Below, piece after piece: positions 41,577 through 46,942 of a DNA stretch of 46,942 nt. Both the position numbers and the translations under genes were made by a program. This DNA is from Limosilactobacillus gorillae (lineage in GTDB: Bacteria; Bacillota; Bacilli; Lactobacillales; Lactobacillaceae). A model generated the notes under the pieces. It was not told the origin of the DNA and made no database searches. It saw only the letters and a program-made list of their open reading frames with translations. Position 1 is the stretch's first letter. Each line of letters begins with the position of its first letter. The stretch is from NCBI RefSeq assembly GCF_001293735.1, contig NZ_BCAH01000031.1, forward strand, positions 1-46,942, in the 5' to 3' direction.

Positions 41577-42332
41577 ATGGAAGACAATATCGCACTTGAA
41601 TTAAAGGATGTTTCGGTGGCTTACGGGGCCGAACCAACCGTCCGCAACGTTTCAATGAAGTTCAAGAAAAACCAGATCTCAGCGTTGATTGGGGCTTCGG
41701 GGTCTGGCAAGTCAACCCTCTTACGGAGCATTAACCGGATGAATGACGGGCTTGCCACGGTTACCGGCCAGATTCTTTTTCACGATGTTGACATCAATCG
41801 GCCTAAGGTCAATGTTTACAAGGTCCGCCAAGAGATTGGGATGGTGTTTCAACAGCCAACCCCGTTCCCAATGTCGATCTATGAGAATGTCATCTATGGC
41901 CTGCGCTTAACCGGGGAAAAGGATCGACGGGTCTTAGACCAGCGGGTCGAGGAGAGTTTAAAGCATGCGGCCTTATGGGATGAGGTTAAGGACCGGTTGA
42001 AGGCCAGCGCCCTTTCGCTTTCCGGGGGACAGCAGCAGCGGCTATGTATTGCCCGGACATTGGCCACCAAGCCAGAGATCATCTTAATGGACGAACCAAC
42101 CAGTGCCTTGGATCCAATCTCAACGACTCAGATTGAGGCAACGATGATGGAGCTAAAAAAAGACTATACCATCATCATCGTGACTCATAACATGCAACAG
42201 GCATCTCGGGCTTCGGACTGGACCGCTTTTATGCACCAGGGGAATTTGATAGAATTTAACCAGACCACAGAAATCTTCATGAACCCGCATGAACAAGCAA
42301 CTAACGACTACTTAAACGGGAAGTTTGGATAA
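41577..42332 (+). CDS. pstB: phosphate ABC transporter ATP-binding protein PstB
   Basis: A 251-aa ATPase. Walker A is [19 protein letters not shown] near residue 38-50, the Q-loop is in [18 protein letters not shown], the signature is [18 protein letters not shown], and Walker B is [15 protein letters not shown] with the switch His in [11 protein letters not shown]. Many lactobacilli have two pstB genes in tandem; only one is present here. Confidence 0.96.
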   Translation: MEDNIALELKDVSVAYGAEPTVRNVSMKFKKNQISALIGASGSGKSTLLRSINRMNDGLATVTGQILFHDVDINRPKVNVYKVRQEIGMVFQQPTPFPMSIYENVIYGLRLTGEKDRRVLDQRVEESLKHAALWDEVKDRLKASALSLSGGQQQRLCIARTLATKPEIILMDEPTSALDPISTTQIEATMMELKKDYTIIIVTHNMQQASRASDWTAFMHQGNLIEFNQTTEIFMNPHEQATNDYLNGKFG

Positions 42333-42350
42333 GGTAAGGGGGAGATAACA

Positions 42351-43055
42351 ATGGGTGTGATTTTTGATGAAGAGCTAAAGAAGTTACGGACCCGCTTCAT
42401 GGAAATGGGGATCGATACCTCCGAGCAGATTTATAAGGCAGCCAAGGCCTTTACCGATCATGACAGCGCACTGGCTCAAGAGGTGTTGGCCAGCGATGAT
42501 CAGATCAATGATGAAGAAATCAGTTTGGAAAAGCGAGCCCTTAAGCTGATGGCCTTACAACAGCCCTTGGCCAGCGACTTTCGGAAGATTATTTCAATTT
42601 TAAAGGCTTCTAGCGACGTGGAACGGCTGGGAGATTATGCCGCCCACATTGCCCGTTCGGCGATTAATTTCGACAAGAAGAACCATAATGGTGAGATTGA
42701 GAAAGAAATCGAAAAGATGACTGAAATCGTGCGCCAAATGCTAGAGAAGGTGATGGATGCTTACGTCTACACCAATGAAAAGGCTGCTTACGAGGTGGCT
42801 AACCAAGACCTGAAGGTTGATATGATTTACGTGGCCCAGCAAAAGCGGGTCATGCAGGCAATGATGAAAAACCAAGCGGCGATTCCGGCTTTGGAGACTT
42901 ACATGACCGTCATTCGGAACCTGGAACGCTCCGGTGACCATATCGTCAACCTGGCCGAATGGGTTATCTACATCGGTGCTGGTAAACTAGTTGAATTAAA
43001 CCCAGGTAAGACCGACCCGGGCTTGGTACAACGTAAGCTAGAGGAACGAGAATAG
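42351..43055 (+). CDS. phoU: phosphate signaling complex protein PhoU
   Basis: A 234-aa all-helical protein with two PhoU repeats. The metal-site motifs are visible as SSDVERLGDYAAHIARSA and NLERSGDHIVNLAEWV. PhoU restrains PstSCAB and transmits phosphate status to the PhoR kinase in other bacteria. Here no PhoR is adjacent, so its signalling partner is unclear. It ends the pst operon; no strong terminator follows. Confidence 0.95.
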   Translation: MGVIFDEELKKLRTRFMEMGIDTSEQIYKAAKAFTDHDSALAQEVLASDDQINDEEISLEKRALKLMALQQPLASDFRKIISILKASSDVERLGDYAAHIARSAINFDKKNHNGEIEKEIEKMTEIVRQMLEKVMDAYVYTNEKAAYEVANQDLKVDMIYVAQQKRVMQAMMKNQAAIPALETYMTVIRNLERSGDHIVNLAEWVIYIGAGKLVELNPGKTDPGLVQRKLEERE

Positions 43056-43080
43056 AGGGGCGCCGATCCTTAATCTAAAA

Positions 43081-43136
43081 TTTTCTAAGACTGTCAAGAA
43101 AAACTACTTTACAATCCTTAGAAAACTTGGTATATT
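43081..43136 (+). promoter_or_regulatory. rpsP promoter with flanking inverted repeat
   Basis: TTTACA (43108-43113), 17 bases, TATATT (43131-43136) preceded by TGG: a strong extended -10 promoter. TTTTCTAAG (43081-43089) and CTTAGAAAA (43117-43125) form a 9-bp inverted repeat that spans the -35. Confidence 0.75.
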
Positions 43137-43172
43137 ATTACCTGTTAGAAAAAAGGTTAAGGAGGTGTCACT

Positions 43173-43448
43173 ATGTCAGTCAAGATTCGTTTAAAGCGGA
43201 TGGGTTCCAAGAAGCGTCCTTTCTACCGGATCGTTGTTGCCGACTCACGTTCACCACGTGATGGTCGCTTCATCACTTCTCTTGGTACTTACAACCCGCT
43301 GACCACGCCAAAGCAAGTTAACTTCGATGAAGAGGCTGTGATGGATTGGTTACAAAAGGGTGCGCAACCTTCCGACACTGTTCGCAACATGCTGCAAAAG
43401 GCCGGTGTTATGAAGAAGTACCACGAAACCAAGTACGCAAAGAAGTAA
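43173..43448 (+). CDS. rpsP: 30S ribosomal protein S16
   Basis: A 91-aa protein starting with the family signature [20 protein letters not shown] and [14 protein letters not shown]. It is needed for 30S assembly. AAGGAGGT precedes the ATG. It leads the operon rpsP-khpA, which a terminator separates from rimM-trmD, whereas many relatives run straight through. Confidence 0.97.
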   Translation: MSVKIRLKRMGSKKRPFYRIVVADSRSPRDGRFITSLGTYNPLTTPKQVNFDEEAVMDWLQKGAQPSDTVRNMLQKAGVMKKYHETKYAKK

Positions 43449-43462
43449 TGGTGTGATCGGTC

Positions 43463-43723
43463 ATGAAAGAAGTTGATTTTAAGGGGCTAGTGGTTGCTTT
43501 AATTGCACCACTAGTTAAACACCCTGAGGCGGTCAAGGTAGAAGAAGAGCGAACTTCACGCTACCATCAGTTCCGCGTGACCGTTGCGTCCGTGGATACT
43601 GGCCGGGTGATTGGCCGTCAAGGACATGTTGCCGCAGCTTTGCGGACCATCGTTGAAGGGGCTCGTGATAAGCGAGTAAACGACAAGAAAATTCGGCTGA
43701 TCATTCATGACCGCCGTCATTAG
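43463..43723 (+). CDS. khpA: KH-domain RNA-binding protein KhpA (YlqC)
   Basis: An 86-aa protein that is essentially one KH domain, with the GxxG-type loop in TGRVIGRQGHVAAALRTIV. KhpA forms a heterodimer with KhpB (Jag) in streptococci and affects cell elongation and mRNA regulation. It follows rpsP by 14 bases, the conserved place in Firmicutes. Confidence 0.93.
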   Translation: MKEVDFKGLVVALIAPLVKHPEAVKVEEERTSRYHQFRVTVASVDTGRVIGRQGHVAAALRTIVEGARDKRVNDKKIRLIIHDRRH

Positions 43724-43725
43724 AA

Positions 43726-43756
43726 AACTCCCACAAGCCTTTGTGGGAGTTTTTTT
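43726..43756 (+). terminator. terminator of rpsP-khpA
   Basis: AACTCCCACAA (43726-43736) pairs perfectly with TTGTGGGAGTT (43741-43751) around GCCT, with a run of seven T at the end. Confidence 0.93.
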
Positions 43757-43795
43757 GAATTAACACATGCTTTAGAAAGAAAGAGGAACGAGCGA

Positions 43796-44305
43796 ATGGA
43801 ACTCTACACGGTTGGAAAAATCGTTAATACCCACGGAATCCGGGGTGAAGTTAAGGTCCTAGCCACCACCGATTTTGTTGATCAGCGTTTTCAGGATGAT
43901 GCCACCCTATACCTGGTAAAAAAGAACCAGGCGCCCTTAGAACTAACGGTTGAGCATGCCCGGGTACACAAGGGGATGGTGCTGGTTAAGTTTAAGCAGT
44001 TCAATAACATTAATGAGGTGCAACACTTTCGTGAGGCTGAATTAAAGGTGGCTGATCAGGACCAAGATGAGTTAGAGGAAGGCCAGTACTACTACCACCA
44101 AATTATTGGGCTTACAGTTGAAACCGGTGATGGTCGGAAGCTGGGGACGATTAAGGAGATCTTGGCACCAGGGGCCAATGATGTCTGGGTGGTTCAACGC
44201 CCAAACCAGCGGGATCTTTTATTGCCAGTGATTGATGATGTAGTCAAAGAAGTCGATCTTGAAAATAATAAAGTAATCGTGGAATTACTGGAGGGATTAG
44301 AGTAA
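43796..44305 (+). CDS. rimM: 16S rRNA processing protein RimM
   Basis: A 169-aa ribosome maturation factor. The N-terminal beta-barrel has [22 protein letters not shown], and the C-terminal PRC barrel has [14 protein letters not shown] and [10 protein letters not shown] with [14 protein letters not shown]. It binds S19 during assembly of the 30S head. AGGAACG precedes the ATG. The stop overlaps the trmD ATG (TAATG). Confidence 0.95.
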   Translation: MELYTVGKIVNTHGIRGEVKVLATTDFVDQRFQDDATLYLVKKNQAPLELTVEHARVHKGMVLVKFKQFNNINEVQHFREAELKVADQDQDELEEGQYYYHQIIGLTVETGDGRKLGTIKEILAPGANDVWVVQRPNQRDLLLPVIDDVVKEVDLENNKVIVELLEGLE

Positions 44306-45063
44306 TGCGGATTGATATTTTAAGTCTCTTTCCTGATATGTTTGATGCCACTTTAGGTCAGTCCATCGTTGGTCGGGCCCAAGATGAAGGTTTTTTAGAC
44401 ATTCACGTAACGGACTTTCGTCAGTACACCACTGACAAGCACCGCCATGTTGACGATACCCCGTTTGGTGGAGGGGCTGGGATGCTACTTCAGGCCCAAC
44501 CAATCTTTGATGCCATGGACGCAATTAATAAGGAAGTGGAAGGCACCTACCCAAAGGGGCGTGTGATCTTGATGGATCCGGCCGGTCGGCGCTTTGACCA
44601 GGATTACGCCATGGAGCTGGCTCAAGAAGAGCACCTAACCTTCATTTGTGGCCACTACGAAGGATACGATGAGCGGATTCGTCAACTAGTGACCGACGAA
44701 GCTTCCCTGGGGGACTACGTTTTGACCGGGGGCGAGCTGGCCGCCATGGTAATGGTTGACGCCACCGTCCGTTTCGTTCCCGGGGTACTGGGGAACATGT
44801 CTTCACCGATGGGCGACTCATTTTCAAACGGACTCTTAGAATATCCTCAATATACCCGCCCAGCTGACTTCCGGGGGATGAAAGTGCCAGAGGTCCTGAC
44901 TAGTGGGAACCACGAAAAGATTCGCGAATGGCGGATGAGAGAAGCACTGAAACGAACGTTGGAACGGCGCCCCGATTTATTAAAAACCGCTAAGCTGAGC
45001 CGGGAACAGCAGATTATCTTGCAAGACCTCAAGCTTGACTTAGATCCGGACGCACCAAAGTAG
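44305..45063 (+). CDS. trmD: tRNA (guanine-37-N1)-methyltransferase TrmD
   Basis: A 252-aa knotted SPOUT methyltransferase modifying G37 of tRNAs that read CNN and related codons. It begins [14 protein letters not shown] and has [27 protein letters not shown]-type [13 protein letters not shown], and the SAM knot [16 protein letters not shown]. The C-terminal helical domain ends at DLDPDAPK. It is coupled to rimM by a one-base overlap. In most relatives rplS follows, but here a permease intervenes. Confidence 0.96.
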   Translation: MRIDILSLFPDMFDATLGQSIVGRAQDEGFLDIHVTDFRQYTTDKHRHVDDTPFGGGAGMLLQAQPIFDAMDAINKEVEGTYPKGRVILMDPAGRRFDQDYAMELAQEEHLTFICGHYEGYDERIRQLVTDEASLGDYVLTGGELAAMVMVDATVRFVPGVLGNMSSPMGDSFSNGLLEYPQYTRPADFRGMKVPEVLTSGNHEKIREWRMREALKRTLERRPDLLKTAKLSREQQIILQDLKLDLDPDAPK

Positions 45064-45073
45064 GAGGCCAAGC

Positions 45074-46501
45074 GTGAAAAAATTAATTACACGCCTCTTA
45101 AAACAAGAGGATCCCAGCGTCTATCAAATTAAAGATTCCAAGTTGGAGCCAACCTTGACGACCCTGGACCTGATTGGCTTAGGAACCGGGATGGTGGTTG
45201 GAACGGCCATCTTTACCTTGCCAGGGATCGTGGCAGCTGAACACACTGGTCCAGCCGTCCCGTTAGCCTTTATTGTCGCCGCAATTGGAGCTGGGTTATC
45301 AGCACTGGCCTATGCTGAAACCGCTTCGGTCCTGCCCTTTGCCGGCTCGGCTTTTTCGTGGATGAACGTCTTGTTTGGGGAGTTCTTTGGTTGGCTCGCT
45401 GGGTGGGCCTTGTTAGCTGAATACTTCATCTCGGTGGCCTTTGTGGCCTCGGGGTGGTCGGCCTATATGCAGGGGTTCTTGGCATCCTTTGGTATTAAGT
45501 TACCAACGGCCTTAGCCGGGGGCTTTAACCCTGCTAAAGGCTCATACGTTGATATCTTTGCGGCCGTGGCAATCTTAGCGGTTGGCTGGCTTTTGTCCCA
45601 CGGGGTTCATCAGGTGGCCCGGATTGAAAATACGATCGTGGCCATTAAGCTTTTGGTAATTATCTTATTCATCGTTGTTGGGGCGACGGCCATTCACACC
45701 CAAAATTACCATCCCTTTATCCCAGCACACAGACCGGGAACGACCTTCGGTGGCTGGAGTGGAATCATGGCCGGGGCTTCACAGATTTTTATTGCCTACG
45801 TAGGCTTTGATGCGATTGCGGCTAACACCGCCGAGACCAAGAATCCTCAGAGGACAATGCCGCGGGGATTAATCGGAACTTTGGCACTAGGGACCGGTTT
45901 TTTCATCGTTGTTTCCCTGGTCCTGGTGGGGATGTTCAAGTATTCTCGCTACGCAAATAACGCTGAGCCAGCTGCCTGGGCCCTGCGTGAGTCAGGTCAC
46001 TATTTAACTGCTAACCTCTTGTCAATCGTAGCTTTGATTGGGATTTTCTCAGCACTGATCGCAATCCTATTAGCTTCATCACGATTGATTTATGCCTTTG
46101 GTCGGGATGGACTTTTACCAGCTTTCTTAGGTCACATTGATAAGAAGCGGGTACCAAACCGGGCCCTATGGATGATCACCGTCTTAGCGATGATTTTGGG
46201 TTCTGTCTTTCCGTTTACCTTCTTGGCAACCCTGGTGTCAGCCGGGACGTTGGTAGCCTTTATCTTTGTTTCTCTGGGAATTTATGCTCTCCGTCGACGG
46301 GAAGGAAAGGATCTTCCGGAGGCTCAGTTTAAGATGCCTGGTTATCCAATCCTTCCAGCGGTGTCAGTAATCTTTTCGGCTGTCATTTTCTGGAACCTTA
46401 ACGTTGATGCTAAATGGATGATGGTTGGCTGGTTTGCCATCGGGATGGTGGTGTACTTTGCCTACGGGATTCGCCACTCAACTCTTGCTAAGAAGTCCTA
46501 A
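45074..46501 (+). CDS. APC-family amino acid permease
   Basis: A 475-aa inner-membrane transporter with about 12 helices. The N-terminal cytoplasmic part is followed by the first helix GLGTGMVVGTAIFTLPGIVA, carrying the APC unwound-helix motif (GTGMVVGTAIF). AAIGAGLSALAYAETASVLP and FIAYVGFDAIAANTAETKNP are typical of the cationic amino acid (CAT/YfnA) branch. Substrate cannot be read from sequence. It starts with GTG, 10 bases after trmD and after AGGAGG, so it probably shares the rimM-trmD message. Confidence 0.9.
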   Translation: MKKLITRLLKQEDPSVYQIKDSKLEPTLTTLDLIGLGTGMVVGTAIFTLPGIVAAEHTGPAVPLAFIVAAIGAGLSALAYAETASVLPFAGSAFSWMNVLFGEFFGWLAGWALLAEYFISVAFVASGWSAYMQGFLASFGIKLPTALAGGFNPAKGSYVDIFAAVAILAVGWLLSHGVHQVARIENTIVAIKLLVIILFIVVGATAIHTQNYHPFIPAHRPGTTFGGWSGIMAGASQIFIAYVGFDAIAANTAETKNPQRTMPRGLIGTLALGTGFFIVVSLVLVGMFKYSRYANNAEPAAWALRESGHYLTANLLSIVALIGIFSALIAILLASSRLIYAFGRDGLLPAFLGHIDKKRVPNRALWMITVLAMILGSVFPFTFLATLVSAGTLVAFIFVSLGIYALRRREGKDLPEAQFKMPGYPILPAVSVIFSAVIFWNLNVDAKWMMVGWFAIGMVVYFAYGIRHSTLAKKS

Positions 46502-46508
46502 ATTTGGT

Positions 46509-46537
46509 TTGCAATTAGCCAGTAAAAATGGTAAATT
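46509..46537 (+). promoter_or_regulatory. rplS promoter with extended -10
   Basis: TTGCAA (46509-46514), 17 bases, TAAATT (46532-46537) with TGG before it. It is nearly identical in layout to the rpmB promoter. It makes L19 expression independent of the upstream permease. Confidence 0.7.
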
Positions 46538-46544
46538 AGTCATT

Positions 46545-46619
46545 GGCTATGTAGCCGCATAAACGGTGTTCCGCTGGTTCCGTGGGAATTAATGAATGTC
46601 GGTGAAAGGAAAGAAAATT
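46545..46619 (+). promoter_or_regulatory. 5' leader of rplS (possible L19 leader)
   Basis: The 75-base leader contains ACGG (46563-46566) and CCGT (46580-46583) and further GC-rich segments that can pair, before AAAGGAAAG at the ribosome binding site. An L19 leader class is known in Firmicutes. The match here is judged only by position and the presence of structure. Confidence 0.4.
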
Positions 46620-46942
46620 ATGCGTCAAAATCAATTAATCGAAAAGGTAACTGCAGGTCAGTTACGTAGTGATATCCCGGATTTCCGTGCCGGTGATACT
46701 GTTCGTGTACACGCCCTCATTGTTGAAGGGACTCGTGAACGTGTTCAGATCTTTGAAGGGGTCGTTATCAAGCGCCACGGTGCTGGTATCTCCGCCACTT
46801 ACACTGTTCGTAAGATCAGTAACGGTGTTGGGGTTGAACGGACCTTCCCACTTCACTCACCACGGGTGGAAAAGATCGAAGTTGTACGTTACGGTCGTGT
46901 ACGTCGCGCTAAGCTCTACTACCTCCGTGAACGGACTGGTAA
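46620..46942 (+). CDS. rplS: 50S ribosomal protein L19, cut by the right edge
   Basis: About 107 codons are visible of a protein that is usually about 115 aa, so only the last residues are missing. Family signatures are [57 protein letters not shown] and the end [15 protein letters not shown]19 sits at the interface between the subunits. It has its own promoter and leader. Start is the ATG at 46620. Confidence 0.96.
   Translation, partial: MRQNQLIEKVTAGQLRSDIPDFRAGDTVRVHALIVEGTRERVQIFEGVVIKRHGAGISATYTVRKISNGVGVERTFPLHSPRVEKIEVVRYGRVRRAKLYYLRERTG

Noticed and set aside
1-46942. CRISPR arrays, insertion sequences, prophage, rRNA and toxin-antitoxin genes
   Set aside because: None were seen. 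There are no regularly spaced repeats, no transposase or integrase motifs and no rRNA-like stretches.

Overview
The window is a core-chromosome segment of a low-to-mid GC Gram-positive bacterium, almost certainly of the family Lactobacillaceae. I infer a Limosilactobacillus-like heterofermenter from protein style and gene order. Supporting signs are strong AGGAGG-type ribosome binding sites, the fixed order rplU-prp-rpmA, nusB-folD-xseAB-ispA-tlyA-argR-recN, gmk-rpoZ-coaBC-priA-fmt-rsmB-stp-pknB-rsgA-rpe-thiN and plsX-acpP-rnc-smc-ftsY-ylxM-ffh, an L27 with a Prp-cleaved N-terminal extension, and a PASTA kinase/phosphatase pair. No insertion sequence, prophage, CRISPR array, toxin-antitoxin pair or rRNA operon was seen.

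Layout. 1-1605: a minus-strand small protein whose reading frame may continue in +1 past a CUU-UAA site and off the left edge, a minus-strand tRNA-Arg(TCT), and a TetR-family regulator. 1639-4831: ribosomal proteins L21 and L27 with the Prp protease, a Xaa-Pro peptidase, an Asp23-family protein and NusB; efp is not in its frequent place after the peptidase. 5013-11473: folate, exonuclease VII, isoprenoid, rRNA methylation, arginine regulation and RecN. 11534-11851: a divergent YolD-like gene under two LexA-type boxes. 12045-23976: nucleotide, CoA, replication restart, formyl-Met-tRNA, Ser/Thr phosphorylation and ribosome maturation genes in one long plus-strand run. 24099-30827: L28, a second Asp23-family protein, fatty acid kinase FakA, RecG, PlsX, ACP and RNase III. 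30841-37737: SMC and the SRP system. 37905-43055: a divergent orphan OmpR-type regulator facing the pstSCAB-phoU phosphate uptake operon across TTTACA repeats of 11-bp periodicity. 43173-46942: S16, KhpA, RimM, TrmD, an APC permease and the start of L19.

The genes are mostly translation, ribosome assembly, protein targeting, DNA repair and membrane lipid supply, grouped in tightly packed and often overlapping operons divided by clear intrinsic terminators. Several housekeeping promoters carry the same extended -10 (TGG directly before the -10 hexamer), and the rpmB and rplS promoters are near copies.

No large undescribed system is visible. The most interesting signals are regulatory: the dual-LexA-box YolD-like gene beside recN, a long RNase III-type hairpin directly before rnc itself, the phosphate regulator that seems to start at AUC and has a degenerate receiver pocket, and the possible +1 frameshift at the left edge. 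All of these come from reading by eye, without database searches or folding software.
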